DNA of 64,000 nt, taken from positions 1 through 64,000 of the forward strand of contig NZ_OOHJ01000013.1 in assembly GCF_900323885.1 (NCBI RefSeq), given 5' to 3'. The DNA comes from [Actinomadura] parvosata subsp. kistnae (GTDB lineage Bacteria; Actinomycetota; Actinomycetes; Streptosporangiales; Streptosporangiaceae). The position numbers were made by a program, and so were the translations under genes. Positions 30,795-40,627 of the stretch are shown here, one piece after another. Positions within the stretch are counted from its first letter, which is position 1. Each line of letters starts with the position of its first letter. The notes beneath the pieces were generated by a model. The model saw only the letters and a program-made list of their open reading frames with translations. It ran no database searches and was not told the DNA's origin.

Positions 30795-31787
30795 GTGTTC
30801 AAGAGGATCTCGGCCATATTGCTCGCGGGTCTCACCGCGATGTCGGTGGCTTCGTGCGGCAGCGGCGGCGGTGGCGGTACCACCAGCGCGGGTACGGGCG
30901 GCGGCGGTGACGCGATCACCATGGGCTTCTCGCAGGTCGGTGCGGAGAGCGGGTGGCGCACCGCGAACACCAAGTCGGTGCAGGACTCGGCGAAGAACGC
31001 GGGCATCACGCTGAAGTTCTCCGACGCGCAGCAGAAGCAGGAGAACCAGATCAAGGCGATCCGGTCGTTCATCCAGCAGAAGGTGGATGTGATCGCCTTC
31101 TCGCCGGTGGTGGAGTCGGGCTGGGACACGGTGCTGATGGAGGCCAAGAACGCGAAGATCCCGGTGATCCTGACCGACCGGGCGGTGGATTCCAAGGACA
31201 CCTCGCTGTACAAGACGTTCCTGGGCTCGGACTTCGTGGAGGAGGGCAAGAAGGCCGGGCAGTGGCTGGTGCAGGAGTACAAGGACTCCAAGGATCCGGT
31301 GAACATCGTGGAGTTGCAGGGCACCACGGGGTCGGCGCCGGCCAATGACCGCAAGGCCGGGTTCGCGGAGGTGATCGGGGCGGATCCGAAGTTCAAGATC
31401 GTGGCGTCGCAGACCGGTGACTTCACCCGGGCCAAGGGCAAGGAGGTGATGGAGGCGTTCTTGAAGTCGACGCCGGACATCGACGTGCTGTACGCGCACA
31501 ACGATGACATGGGTCTGGGTGCGATCGAGGCGATCGAGGGCGCGGGCAAGGTGCCGGGCAAGGACATCAAGATCATCACGGTGGACGCGGTGAAGGACGG
31601 CATGCAGGCGCTGGCCGACGGGAAGATCAACTTCATCGTGGAGTGCTCGCCGCTGCTCGGCCCGCAGCTGATGGACCTGGCCAAGAAGGTCGTCAAGGGC
31701 GAGCAGGTGCCGGCCCGGGTGGTGACCGAGGAGACCACGTTCACGCAGGAGCAGGCCAAGCAGGTCCTGTCCTCCCGCCAGTACTGA
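30795..31787 (+). CDS. ytfQ: YtfQ-like sugar-binding lipoprotein of ABC transporter 1
   Basis: The 330-residue lipoprotein has a signal with lipobox ('LTAMSVASC', Cys ~21) and a Gly/Ser/Thr-rich spacer. The periplasmic-binding-protein type 1 fold follows ('TMGFSQVGAESGWRTANTKSVQD', 'VVESGWDTVLMEAKNAKIPVILTDRAVD', 'AHNDDMGLGAIEAIEGAGK'). This pattern closely follows E. coli YtfQ, which binds furanose forms of galactose and arabinose. It is anchored outside the cell and hands sugar to the permeases at 33398 and 34408. The GTG start is preceded by AAGGGA. An operator lies directly upstream and a strong hairpin follows. Confidence 0.9.
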   Translation: MFKRISAILLAGLTAMSVASCGSGGGGGTTSAGTGGGGDAITMGFSQVGAESGWRTANTKSVQDSAKNAGITLKFSDAQQKQENQIKAIRSFIQQKVDVIAFSPVVESGWDTVLMEAKNAKIPVILTDRAVDSKDTSLYKTFLGSDFVEEGKKAGQWLVQEYKDSKDPVNIVELQGTTGSAPANDRKAGFAEVIGADPKFKIVASQTGDFTRAKGKEVMEAFLKSTPDIDVLYAHNDDMGLGAIEAIEGAGKVPGKDIKIITVDAVKDGMQALADGKINFIVECSPLLGPQLMDLAKKVVKGEQVPARVVTEETTFTQEQAKQVLSSRQY

Positions 31788-31843
31788 CCCGCCGCCGGCC
31801 CGCCGCTGGACGGCGAGCCGGCACGGGCGTAGGGACGAAGTGA

Positions 31844-31870
31844 GGCGGCCCGGGACATCGCCGGGCCGCC
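31844..31870 (+). terminator. Intra-operon hairpin after the ytfQ-like gene
   Basis: GGCGGCCCGG-GACATCG-CCGGGCCGCC is a perfect 10-bp stem with a 7-nt loop, lying between the binding-protein and ATPase genes. There is no T-run. It probably stabilises the upstream mRNA or partly terminates, so the binding protein is made in excess. A smaller CGCCG/CGGCG stem at 31801-31815 precedes it. Confidence 0.6.
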
Positions 31871-31889
31871 GTCTCGGGAAGGAAGGCGG

Positions 31890-33401
31890 ATGGCCGTACC
31901 CGCGCCGGTCCTGACGATGACCGGGATCGGCAAACAGTTTCCGGGGGTGAGAGCCCTGGACGAAGTGGACCTGCGGCTGCTGCCCGGCGAGGTGCACGCG
32001 CTCATGGGGGAGAACGGCGCGGGCAAGTCCACATTGATCAAGGTGCTCACCGGCGTCTACCCCGCCGACACGGGCACCATCGAGCTGAACCAGGCGCCGG
32101 TCGCCTTCGGCAGCCCCCTGGAGGCGCAGCAGGCCGGCATCAGCACGGTCTACCAGGAGGTCAACCTCTGCACGAACCTGTCGGTGGCCGAGAACATCCT
32201 GCTCGGCCGCGAGCCGCGCAAGAGGGGCCGCATCGACTGGAAGCGCATGCGGGCCAGGGCCGGCGAGCTGCTGTCGCGGCTGGAGCTGAGCCTCGACGTC
32301 TCCGCGCCGCTGTCGTCGTACTCGCTGGCCATCCAGCAGATGGTGGCCATCGCGCGGGCGATCGACATCGACGCCCGGGTGCTGATCCTCGACGAGCCGA
32401 CCTCCAGCCTGGACGCCGACGAGGTGCGGCAGCTCTTCCGGGTGATGCGGCGGCTGAAGGAGGAGGGCATCGCGATCCTGTTCGTCTCGCACTTCCTCGA
32501 CCAGATCTACGAGATCTCCGACCGGATGACGATCCTGCGCAACGGGCGGCTCGTCGGGGAGTACCTGACGCGGGAGCTGCCGCAGGTCGAGCTGGTCGCC
32601 AAGATGATCGGCCAGGAGCTGGCCGTGCTGGAGCGGCTGCACGGCACCGCCAAGGTGTTCGACCGGCCGCTGGTCGAGGCGCGGGAGCTGGGCCGTACAG
32701 GCGCGATCGAGCCGTTCAGCCTGACCATCCACGAGGGTGAGGTCGTCGGGCTGGCGGGGCTGCTCGGCTCCGGCCGTACGGAGATCGCCCGGCTGCTGTT
32801 CGGCGCCGACCACGCCAGCACGGGTGAGATCGCGATCGGCGGCACGCCGCAGTCGTTGCGCACGCCGCGCGTGGCGATGAGTCACAAGATCGCGTTCTGC
32901 TCGGAGAACCGCAAGGCCGACGGCCTCATCCCCGACCTCACGGTGCGGGAGAACATCATCCTGGCCCTCCAGGCCACCAGGGGCTGGACCAGGCCCGTGC
33001 CGCGCGAGCAGCAGGACGACCTGGTGGAGCGGTACATCAAGGCGCTGAAGATCAGCCCGCCGAACCCGGAGCACCTGGTGCGTGACCTCAGCGGCGGCAA
33101 CCAGCAGAAGGTGCTGCTGGCTCGCTGGCTGATCCTGGAGCCCCGGCTGCTGATCCTCGACGAGCCCACCCGCGGCATCGACGTCGGCGCCAAGACCGAG
33201 ATCCAGCGCCTGGTCGCCGAGCTGTCCGACGGCGGCATGGCGGTGCTGTTCATCTCGGCCGAGCTGGAGGAGGTGCTGCGGCTCAGCCACAAGGTGGAGG
33301 TGCTGCGTGACCGGCGGCTGGTGGCCGACCTGCCCAACGACGAGCGGCTGACCACCGACGTCCTGATGGAGACCATCGCGAGCGGAGGGCGAGCGTCATG
33401 A
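31890..33401 (+). CDS. ytfR: YtfR-like sugar ABC transporter ATPase (two nucleotide domains)
   Basis: The 503-residue ATPase has two ABC modules. The first has Walker A 'GENGAGKST' and Walker B 'LILDEPTSSLDADEV'. The second has the degenerate P-loop 'GLLGSGRTEIARL' and a normal signature '[15 protein letters not shown]' with '[15 protein letters not shown]'. This pairing is typical of RbsA/MglA/YtfR monosaccharide importers. It sits on the cytoplasmic face and powers the two permeases. GGAAGG precedes ATG 31890, and its stop overlaps the next start (ATGA). Confidence 0.93.
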   Translation: MAVPAPVLTMTGIGKQFPGVRALDEVDLRLLPGEVHALMGENGAGKSTLIKVLTGVYPADTGTIELNQAPVAFGSPLEAQQAGISTVYQEVNLCTNLSVAENILLGREPRKRGRIDWKRMRARAGELLSRLELSLDVSAPLSSYSLAIQQMVAIARAIDIDARVLILDEPTSSLDADEVRQLFRVMRRLKEEGIAILFVSHFLDQIYEISDRMTILRNGRLVGEYLTRELPQVELVAKMIGQELAVLERLHGTAKVFDRPLVEARELGRTGAIEPFSLTIHEGEVVGLAGLLGSGRTEIARLLFGADHASTGEIAIGGTPQSLRTPRVAMSHKIAFCSENRKADGLIPDLTVRENIILALQATRGWTRPVPREQQDDLVERYIKALKISPPNPEHLVRDLSGGNQQKVLLARWLILEPRLLILDEPTRGIDVGAKTEIQRLVAELSDGGMAVLFISAELEEVLRLSHKVEVLRDRRLVADLPNDERLTTDVLMETIASGGRAS

Positions 33402-34411
33402 AGCGCCTCCTGTGGCCGGCCGTGGTGCTGGCCCTGCTGCTGGTGCTGAACGTGTTCTTCACGCCCAGCTTCTTCTCGATCGAGGTCAAGGACGGCCACC
33501 TGTACGGCAGCCTGATCGACATCCTGCGCTTCGGCGCCCCGCTGATCCTGGTGTCGCTGGGCATGACGCTGGTCATCGCGACCGGCGGCATCGACCTGTC
33601 GGTGGGCTCGGTGGTGGCGATCTCGGGCGCGCTGGCCTGCCTGCAGATCAGCGAGGACGCGAGCGTGTTCACCGCCGTGGCGCTGGCGCTCGGGCTGTGC
33701 CTGGTGCTGGGGGCCTGGAACGGGTTCCTGGTCGCCGGCATCGGCATCCAGCCGATCATCGCCACGCTCATCCTCATGGTGGCCGGGCGGGGTCTGGCCC
33801 AGCTGATCACCGACGGGCAGATCATCACCGTCAACAGCCCGGCGTACAAGGTGATCGGCGGCGGCTACTGGCTGACCGTGCCGTTCGGCATCCTCATCGT
33901 GATCGGGGTGCTGGCGATCAGCGCGTTCCTGACCCGGCGGCTGGCGCTGGGCATGCTGATCGAGTCGGTCGGCAGCAACGCCGAGGCCAGCAGGCTCGCG
34001 GGGATCAGGGCGCGCGGGATCATCATCATGGTCTACGCGTTCGCCGCCCTGTGCGCGGGCGTGGCCGGGCTCATGATCAGCTCGAACGTCTCCAGCGCCG
34101 ACGGCAACAACGCCGGCCTGTGGATCGAGCTGGACGCGATCCTGGCCGTGGTGATCGGCGGCACGTCGCTGGCCGGCGGCCGGTTCTCGCTGAGCGGCAC
34201 CGTGCTGGGCGCGCTCATCATCCAGACGCTGACCACGACGATCTACTCCATCGGGGTGCCGCCGGAGACGACGCTGCTGTTCAAGGCGCTCGTCGTGACC
34301 GCGGTGTGCCTCATCCAGTCGCCGTCCTTCCGGGCCAAGGTGTTCCGCGGGCGCGGCCGGGCGAAGCCGTCGAGCGCCGCCCCCGAGCAGAAGGTGAAGG
34401 TGACCGCGTGA
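33398..34411 (+). CDS. ytfT: YtfT-like sugar ABC permease
   Basis: The 337-residue permease of the RbsC/AraH type has about ten hydrophobic helices and the family signature 'LVIATGGIDLSVGSVVAISGAL' near residue 60-80. A final cytoplasmic Lys/Arg-rich tail follows. Together with the YjfF-like partner it forms the channel of transporter 1. ATG overlaps the ATPase stop by 4 bp, and the stop in turn overlaps the next GTG by 4 bp, giving a tightly coupled trio. Confidence 0.92.
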   Translation: MKRLLWPAVVLALLLVLNVFFTPSFFSIEVKDGHLYGSLIDILRFGAPLILVSLGMTLVIATGGIDLSVGSVVAISGALACLQISEDASVFTAVALALGLCLVLGAWNGFLVAGIGIQPIIATLILMVAGRGLAQLITDGQIITVNSPAYKVIGGGYWLTVPFGILIVIGVLAISAFLTRRLALGMLIESVGSNAEASRLAGIRARGIIIMVYAFAALCAGVAGLMISSNVSSADGNNAGLWIELDAILAVVIGGTSLAGGRFSLSGTVLGALIIQTLTTTIYSIGVPPETTLLFKALVVTAVCLIQSPSFRAKVFRGRGRAKPSSAAPEQKVKVTA

Positions 34412-35391
34412 CGACGCTCACGGTCGGCCGGGCCTCGGTGCCGGCCAAGTACCTGCCCGTCCTCGTGACCGGGTGCCTGTTCGTGGCCATGTTCGTGGCC
34501 GGGGGGATCCGCTACGAGGGGTTCGCCAGCGGGCAGGTCATCCTGAACGTCTTCATCGACAACGCCTTCCTGCTGGTGGTGGCGGTCGGGATGACGTTCG
34601 TGATCCTCACCGGCGGCATCGACCTGTCGGTGGGGTCGGTGGTGGCGCTGTCGACCATGATCGCTGCGAGCCTCATGGAAGGGCCGGGGTGGCCGCCGTA
34701 CCTGGTGGTGCCGCTGGTGCTGGCCATCGGGTCGGGGCTCGGGCTGGTGATGGGGTACATCGTGCACGCCTTCGACATCCAGCCGTTCATCGTGACGCTG
34801 GCGGGCATGTTCCTGGCCCGGGGGCTGTGTTACACGATCGGCACCGACTCGATCCCGATCCAGGACCCGACGTTCACGGCGTTCGCGCAGACCCGGATCG
34901 ACCTGTTCGGCGATCTGTGGATCTCACCGAGCGTGGTCATCGCGGTGGTGGTCGTGCTGGTGGCGGTGTACGTGCTGCACTACACCCGCTTCGGCCGCTC
35001 GGTCTACGCGACGGGCGGCAGCGAGCAGTCGGCGTTGCTCATGGGGCTGCCCGTGGGCCGCACGAAGATCACCGTCTACACGGTGAGCGGGTTCTGCTCG
35101 GCGCTGGGCGGGGTGCTGCTGTCGTTCTACATGCTCTCCGGTTACGGTCTGCACGCGGTGGGCATGGAGCTCGACGCGATCGCCGCGGTGGTCATCGGCG
35201 GCACTCTGCTGACCGGTGGCAGCGGGTTCCTGCTGGGAACCGTGCTCGGGGTGCTCGTACTCGGGCTGATTCAGACGATCATCAGTTTCGAAGGGACGCT
35301 GTCATCTTGGTGGACCAAGATCTTCATCGGAATGTTGCTCTTCGTCTTCATCCTGCTGCAACGCCTGTTCTCGGCCCGCTCACGCCGCTGA
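34408..35391 (+). CDS. yjfF: YjfF-like sugar ABC permease
   Basis: The 327-residue second permease of transporter 1 begins at GTG 34408 inside the stop of the previous gene. It has the 'FVILTGGIDLSVGSVVALST' signature and ten-helix hydrophobicity. Two different permeases plus one double ATPase plus YtfQ is exactly the E. coli ytfQRT-yjfF set, so a furanose-selective importer is likely. Its stop is followed by a 195-bp region carrying the next promoter and operator. Confidence 0.92.
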   Translation: MTTLTVGRASVPAKYLPVLVTGCLFVAMFVAGGIRYEGFASGQVILNVFIDNAFLLVVAVGMTFVILTGGIDLSVGSVVALSTMIAASLMEGPGWPPYLVVPLVLAIGSGLGLVMGYIVHAFDIQPFIVTLAGMFLARGLCYTIGTDSIPIQDPTFTAFAQTRIDLFGDLWISPSVVIAVVVVLVAVYVLHYTRFGRSVYATGGSEQSALLMGLPVGRTKITVYTVSGFCSALGGVLLSFYMLSGYGLHAVGMELDAIAAVVIGGTLLTGGSGFLLGTVLGVLVLGLIQTIISFEGTLSSWWTKIFIGMLLFVFILLQRLFSARSRR

Positions 35392-35438
35392 CCTGCGTAA
35401 AAGTTACCTGAGTGTTTCTGTGAGGTTATGTCCGAGCG

Positions 35439-35467
35439 TTGACATAAGCTTTGTTAGCGATAACAAT
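35439..35467 (+). promoter_or_regulatory. Promoter overlapped by LacI-type operator, chvE operon
   Basis: TTGACA (35439-35444) and a -10-like AACAAT (35462-35467) are separated by 17 bp. The operator TTGTTAGCGATAACAA at 35451-35466 covers the spacer and the -10, so a bound LacI protein would block RNA polymerase directly. The remaining ~120 bp to the gene start would form a long leader with no clear further element. Confidence 0.75.
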
Positions 35468-35586
35468 CAGCGGAAACGGGTGCGAACTTTGTTCTGATTC
35501 GTCACGTTCTGTGATCGAATCCCTCACTTATCACCGGCAGCCGCCGCGTCCTGCGTCTGCCGCGACCCCCATGGAAAGGGATGCTC

Positions 35587-36696
35587 ATGAGGTTGGGACG
35601 AATCGGGGGCGTGGTGTCCGCCATCGCGCTCGCCGCGACCATGACGGCATGCGGTTCGAGCACGAAGACCGTCGACACGGAGGCCTCCGCCTCCGCCGCC
35701 GCCGGCAACGCGGGCGCCCTCATCGGCGTCACCATGCCCACCAAGTCCTCCGAGCGCTGGATCCACGACGGTGACAACGTCAAGCAGCAGCTCGAGAAGC
35801 TCGGCTACAAGGTCGACCTCCAGTACGCCGAGAACGACATCCCGACGCAGGCCAACCAGATCGAGAACCAGATCACCAAGGGAGCCAAGCTCCTGATCAT
35901 CGCCTCGATCGACGGAACCGCGATCACCTCGCAGCTCCAGCAGGCCGCCGACGCGAAGATCCCGGTCATCGCCTACGACCGGCTCATCCGCAACAGCCCC
36001 AACGTCGACTACTACGCCACCTTCGACAACTTCAAGGTCGGCGTCCAGCAGGCGACCTCGCTGCTGAAGGGCCTGGGCGTCGAGGACGGCAAGAAGGGTC
36101 CGTTCAACGTCGAGCTGTTCGGCGGCTCCCCCGACGACAACAACGCCACGTTCTTCTGGAACGGCGCCATGTCGGTGCTCAAGCCGAAGATCGACGACGG
36201 CACCCTCGTGATCAAGTCGGGCCAGACCGACTTCAAGCAGGCCGCCATCCTCCGGTGGGACCCCGCCACCGCGCAGAAGCGCATGGAGGACATCATCACC
36301 AAGACCTACACCGGTAGCACCAAGGTCGACGGTGTGCTGTCGCCCTACGACGGCCTGTCGATCGGCATCCTGTCGGCGCTGAAGAGCTCCGGCTACAGCA
36401 AGCCGTACCCGATCGTCACCGGCCAGGACGCCGAGCTCCAGTCGGTCAAGTCGATCGTGGCCGACGAGCAGTACTCCACCATCTTCAAGGACACCCGCAA
36501 GCTCGCCGAGCAGACGGTCAAGATGGCCGACTCCGTGCTCAAGGGCCAGCAGCCCGAGGTGAACAACACCAAGGACTACGACAACGGCAACAAGGTCGTG
36601 CCCTCGTACCTGCTCGACCCGGTGATCGTCGACAAGTCCAACTACAAGGAAGTCATCATCGGCGGCAACTACTACACCGAGGACCAGCTCAAGTAG
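35587..36696 (+). CDS. chvE: ChvE-type multiple-sugar-binding lipoprotein of ABC transporter 2
   Basis: The 369-residue lipoprotein has a signal with lipobox ('AATMTAC', Cys ~21) and a type 1 binding-protein fold of the ChvE/MmsA-system type ('[29 protein letters not shown]', '[23 protein letters not shown]', '[14 protein letters not shown]'). ChvE homologues bind aldopyranoses such as L-arabinose, galactose and glucose. ATG 35587 is chosen over 35581 because GGAAAGGG lies 6-7 nt before it. It heads the second transporter operon, directly under an operator-controlled promoter, and is followed by an intra-operon terminator. Confidence 0.9.
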   Translation: MRLGRIGGVVSAIALAATMTACGSSTKTVDTEASASAAAGNAGALIGVTMPTKSSERWIHDGDNVKQQLEKLGYKVDLQYAENDIPTQANQIENQITKGAKLLIIASIDGTAITSQLQQAADAKIPVIAYDRLIRNSPNVDYYATFDNFKVGVQQATSLLKGLGVEDGKKGPFNVELFGGSPDDNNATFFWNGAMSVLKPKIDDGTLVIKSGQTDFKQAAILRWDPATAQKRMEDIITKTYTGSTKVDGVLSPYDGLSIGILSALKSSGYSKPYPIVTGQDAELQSVKSIVADEQYSTIFKDTRKLAEQTVKMADSVLKGQQPEVNNTKDYDNGNKVVPSYLLDPVIVDKSNYKEVIIGGNYYTEDQLK

Positions 36697-36702
36697 GGGT
36701 TC

Positions 36703-36731
36703 AGCCCCGGGGACGCCGTCCCCGGGGCTTT
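36703..36731 (+). terminator. Intra-operon terminator/attenuator after chvE
   Basis: AGCCCCGGGGAC-GCC-GTCCCCGGGGCT is a perfect 12-bp stem with a 3-nt loop followed by TTT. It lies between the binding-protein and ATPase genes. Partial read-through would give much more binding protein than ATPase. Confidence 0.85.
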
Positions 36732-36747
36732 TCCTGAGCGAGGGGAT

Positions 36748-38277
36748 ATGACCGAGCACATCTTGCGGATGAGCGGGATCACCAAGACGTTCCCCGGCGT
36801 GAAGGCGCTGCAGGACGTCAACCTGTCGGTACGGCGGGGCGAGATCCACGCGATCTGCGGCGAGAACGGCGCCGGCAAGTCGACGCTGATGAAGGTGCTG
36901 TCCGGGGTCTACCCGCACGGCGACTACGAGGGCGAGATCTACTTCGAGGGCAAGCGCTGCGAGTTCGGCGGCATCCGCGACAGCGAGCACGCCGGCATCG
37001 TCATCATCCACCAGGAGCTGGCGCTGAGCCCTCAGCTGTCGATCGCGGAGAACATCTTCCTCGGCAACGAGCGCGCCAAACGCGGGATCATCGACTGGAA
37101 CCGCACCAACTACGAGGCCGGCGAGCTGATGAAGCGGGTCGGCCTGCGCGAGAACCCGACGACGCCCATCTCCGACATCGGCGTGGGCAAGCAGCAGCTC
37201 GTCGAGATCGCCAAGGCCCTGTCGAAAGAGGTGAAGCTGCTCATCCTCGACGAGCCGACCGCGGCGCTCAACGACGACGACTCCGCGCACCTGCTCGACC
37301 TGCTGCGCGGGCTGCGCGACGAGGGCATCACCTGCGTGATCATCTCGCACAAGCTGAACGAGGTGACCGCGATCGCCGACTCCGTCACGATCATCCGTGA
37401 CGGCCGCACGATCGAGACGCTGGACATGGTGACCGACCACGTCACCGAGGACCGCATCATCGCCGGCATGGTCGGGCGCGCCCTCGACAACCGCTACCCG
37501 CCGCACGAGTCGAAGATCGGCGAGGAGGCGCTGCGGATCGAGGACTGGACGGTCTACAGCCCCAGCCAGCCCGACCGGAAGGTCGTGGACGGGGCCGCGC
37601 TCACGCTGCGGCGCGGGGAGATCGTCGGGCTCGCGGGGCTGATGGGCGCCGGGCGTACCGAGCTGGCGATGAGCCTGTTCGGGCGCACGTACGGCGTGCA
37701 CATCTCCGGCAAGGTCTTCAAGGACGGCAAGCCGATCGAGATCCGCAACGTCCAGGACGCGATCAACCACGGCATCGCCTACGCCTCCGAGGACCGCAAG
37801 CGGTACGGCCTCAACCTCATCCAGGACATCAAGACCAACATCAGCGCCGCCGGCCTCAAGGGCCTGGCCAGGCGCGGCTGGGTGAACGACAACGAGGAGT
37901 ACCGGGTCGCCGAGCAGTTCCACAAGAGCATGAACATCAAGGCCCCGAGCGTCAACAGCGTCGTGGGCCAGCTCAGTGGCGGCAACCAGCAGAAGGTCGT
38001 GCTGTCCAAGTGGATCATGACCGAGCCGGAGGTGCTCATCCTCGACGAGCCGACCCGCGGCATCGACGTCGGCGCCAAGTACGAGATTTACACGATCATC
38101 AACCGCCTGGCCGACGAGGGCAAGGCGATCCTGGTGATCTCCAGTGAGTTGCCTGAGCTGCTCGGCCTGTGCGACCGCATCTACACACTCTCGGAAGGTC
38201 GCATCACCGGCGAGGTTTCCCGCCAGGAGGCCACCCAGGAAAGCCTCATGCGCCTCATGACCAAGGGACAGGAGTAG
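36748..38277 (+). CDS. mmsA: MmsA/GguA-type sugar ABC ATPase
   Basis: The 509-residue double ATPase has first module Walker A 'GENGAGKST', signature '[15 protein letters not shown]' and Walker B '[17 protein letters not shown]'. The second module has '[16 protein letters not shown]', '[15 protein letters not shown]' and '[15 protein letters not shown]'. It belongs to the multiple-monosaccharide (ChvE-MmsAB) importer rather than the RbsA-like set at 31890, and the two are clearly different paralogues. Start ATG 36748 follows a GAGGGGAT site. The permease gene begins 5 bp after its stop. Confidence 0.92.
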   Translation: MTEHILRMSGITKTFPGVKALQDVNLSVRRGEIHAICGENGAGKSTLMKVLSGVYPHGDYEGEIYFEGKRCEFGGIRDSEHAGIVIIHQELALSPQLSIAENIFLGNERAKRGIIDWNRTNYEAGELMKRVGLRENPTTPISDIGVGKQQLVEIAKALSKEVKLLILDEPTAALNDDDSAHLLDLLRGLRDEGITCVIISHKLNEVTAIADSVTIIRDGRTIETLDMVTDHVTEDRIIAGMVGRALDNRYPPHESKIGEEALRIEDWTVYSPSQPDRKVVDGAALTLRRGEIVGLAGLMGAGRTELAMSLFGRTYGVHISGKVFKDGKPIEIRNVQDAINHGIAYASEDRKRYGLNLIQDIKTNISAAGLKGLARRGWVNDNEEYRVAEQFHKSMNIKAPSVNSVVGQLSGGNQQKVVLSKWIMTEPEVLILDEPTRGIDVGAKYEIYTIINRLADEGKAILVISSELPELLGLCDRIYTLSEGRITGEVSRQEATQESLMRLMTKGQE

Positions 38278-38282
38278 CTCTG

Positions 38283-39542
38283 ATGAGCAGCATCAGCCCC
38301 GCCGACGTGAAGGTCGGCGCCACGGGCGACGGCGGAGCGCCACGGCAGCCGGGCAAGGTGTCACTCGGCGGCATGTCGCTCAACCTGCGTTCCAGCGGCA
38401 TCTACATCGCCTTCGCGGCGATCATCGTGCTGTTCTCGGTCCTGACCGACGGCGCGCTGCTCACGCCGCAGAACATCTCGAACATCATCGTCCAGAACTC
38501 CTACGTCCTGATCCTCGCGATCGGGATGATCCTGATCATCATCGCCGGGCACATCGACCTGTCGGTCGGCTCGGTGGTGGCGGTCACGGGAGCGCTGGCG
38601 GCGGTGCTCATGGTGAACATGGGCTGGCCGTGGCCCCTGGCCCTGCTGGCCACGCTGGTGGCCGGCGCGCTCATCGGGGCCTGGCAGGGCTACTGGATCG
38701 CCTACTTCGGCATCCCGGCCTTCATCGTGACCCTGGCCGGCATGCTGCTGTTCCGGGCGCTGACGATGACCGTCCTGGGCAACCAGGGCATCGGCCCGTT
38801 CCCCGACCAGGTCCGCACGCTGGCCAACGGCTTCACCGACGGCTACCTCGGCAACATCGGCCTCGGCCCGCTCGGCGGCGCCGACCTGTTCAGCCTGCTG
38901 ATCGGCATCGTGGCGATCGCCGGGATGGTCACCGCCCAGCTGCGCACCAGGAACGCCCGCAAGGGCTACGGCCAGTCGGTCGAGCCGATGGCGCTGTTCT
39001 GGCTGAAGATGGCCGCGGGCGCGGCGATCATCCTGTTCCTGGTGGTCCAGCTCGCCCGGTTCAAGAACCTGCCGTGGGTGCTGGTCCTGCTGGCGATCCT
39101 CGTGCTCGGCTACTCGATGATGGCCAACCGCACGGTCTTCGGCCGGCAGATCTACGCGATCGGCGGCAACCTCCAGGCGGCCATCATGTCCGGCGTGAAG
39201 GTCAAGTCGGTCGTCTTCTGGATCTTCGTGAACATGGGCGTGCTGTCGGCCGTCGCCGGCATCATCTTCGCCGGCCGGCTCAACCAGGCGGGCCCCACCG
39301 CCGGTGACAGCTTCGAGCTCGACGCCATCGCGGCGGCCTTCATCGGCGGCGCGGCGGTGCAGGGCGGCGTCGGCAAGGTCGTGGGCGCCATCACCGGCGG
39401 CCTCATCATGGCCGTGATCAACAACGGCATGTCCCTGATCGGCTCGCCCAGCGAGCGGGTCATGCTGGTCAAGGGCATCGTGCTCCTGGCGGCCGTGGCG
39501 TTCGACGTCTGGACCAAGCGCAGGGCAGGGGCCTCCCGCTAA
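38283..39542 (+). CDS. mmsB: MmsB/GguB-type sugar ABC permease
   Basis: The 419-residue permease is longer than RbsC-type proteins, as expected for MmsB. It has a cytoplasmic N-terminal tail (~1-38), the signature 'LIIIAGHIDLSVGSVVAVTGAL' and extra helices in the middle. It forms the homodimeric channel of transporter 2. It starts 5 bp after the ATPase gene and ends 35 bp before the second LacI gene, without an obvious terminator between them. Confidence 0.92.
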   Translation: MSSISPADVKVGATGDGGAPRQPGKVSLGGMSLNLRSSGIYIAFAAIIVLFSVLTDGALLTPQNISNIIVQNSYVLILAIGMILIIIAGHIDLSVGSVVAVTGALAAVLMVNMGWPWPLALLATLVAGALIGAWQGYWIAYFGIPAFIVTLAGMLLFRALTMTVLGNQGIGPFPDQVRTLANGFTDGYLGNIGLGPLGGADLFSLLIGIVAIAGMVTAQLRTRNARKGYGQSVEPMALFWLKMAAGAAIILFLVVQLARFKNLPWVLVLLAILVLGYSMMANRTVFGRQIYAIGGNLQAAIMSGVKVKSVVFWIFVNMGVLSAVAGIIFAGRLNQAGPTAGDSFELDAIAAAFIGGAAVQGGVGKVVGAITGGLIMAVINNGMSLIGSPSERVMLVKGIVLLAAVAFDVWTKRRAGASR

Positions 39543-39577
39543 GTAAGATCCCTACAGCCCAGCGAAAGGAGAGACCG

Positions 39578-40591
39578 TTGACGACCCCCAAGCGCCGCCT
39601 GCCGGTCATGGCCGACGTGGCCAAGGAGGCGGGCGTGTCGCATCAGACGGTCTCCCGGGTGCTCAACGACCATCCCAACGTGCGGGCCGACACCCGCGCC
39701 CGGGTGGAGGCGGCGATCACCCGGCTGGGCTACCGGCGCAACCTCGTGGCCCGCGCCCTGGTCACCAAGCGGTCCAGGACCCTCGGCGTGGTCAGCTTCG
39801 ACACCACGCTGTACGGTCCCGCCAGCACGATCTACGGCATCGAGCAGGCGGCCAGGACCGCGGGCTACTTCGTCAGCATCGTCAGCCTCAAGTCGATCGA
39901 CGCCGACAACGTGCGCGACGCCATCGACTACCTGGCCGAGCAGGGCGTGGACGGCGTCGTGGTGGTCGCCCCGCAGCGCTCGGCCGCCCGCGCCCTGGAG
40001 AGCCTGCCCGCGGGCCTGCCCGCGGTGGCGGTCGAGGGCACGCACCGGGCCGACGTGTCGGTGGTGTGCATCGACCAGATGGAGGGCGCCAAGCTGGCCA
40101 CGCGGCACCTGCTCGACCAGGGCCACGACACGGTCTGGCACGTCAGCGGCCCGCACGACTGGATGGAGACCGAGGGCCGGCTCGAAGGCTGGCGGGCCGC
40201 GCTGGAGGAGGCGGGCCGGCCGGTGCCGGAGCCGCTGGCCGGCGACTGGAGCCCGCGCGCCGGCTACGAGGCGGGCAAGAGCCTGGCCGCGATGGACGGC
40301 GTCACGGCCGTGTTCGCCGCCAACGACCAGATGGCGCTGGGGGTGCTGCGTGCCCTGTCGGAGAAGGGGGTGCGGGTGCCGCAGCAGATCAGCGTGGTCG
40401 GCTTCGACGACATCCCCGAGTCGGAGTTCTTCTCGCCGCCGCTCACCACCGTCCGCCAGGACTTCGACGTGGTGGGGCGGCACTGCATCGAGGTGCTGCT
40501 GCGGCAGATCGACCTCGGGCACGCCGCGTACGAGCGCCTGGTCGTGCGCCCCAGCTTCGTCGTCAGGTCGAGTACGGCGCCCATCCGGTAG
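39578..40591 (+). CDS. LacI-family repressor B of the arabinose regulon
   Basis: The 337-residue regulator starts at TTG 39578 after AAAGGAGAG. It shares the helix-turn-helix 'VMADVAKEAGVSHQTVSRVL' and most of the effector domain with repressor A (29705); by eye the two are roughly three-quarters identical. Differences cluster in the middle of the effector domain ('EGTHRADVSVVCIDQMEGAKL' versus 'EGGEAGEVSVVCVDQVAGGRL'), so ligand preference may differ while DNA sites are shared. No operator lies in its short upstream gap, so it is probably transcribed with the chvE-mmsAB genes. araB follows after 38 bp. Confidence 0.92.
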   Translation: MTTPKRRLPVMADVAKEAGVSHQTVSRVLNDHPNVRADTRARVEAAITRLGYRRNLVARALVTKRSRTLGVVSFDTTLYGPASTIYGIEQAARTAGYFVSIVSLKSIDADNVRDAIDYLAEQGVDGVVVVAPQRSAARALESLPAGLPAVAVEGTHRADVSVVCIDQMEGAKLATRHLLDQGHDTVWHVSGPHDWMETEGRLEGWRAALEEAGRPVPEPLAGDWSPRAGYEAGKSLAAMDGVTAVFAANDQMALGVLRALSEKGVRVPQQISVVGFDDIPESEFFSPPLTTVRQDFDVVGRHCIEVLLRQIDLGHAAYERLVVRPSFVVRSSTAPIR

Positions 40592-40627
40592 ATGATGTGC
40601 ATGCCCCCGAAGAACCCCTGGAGTTCA

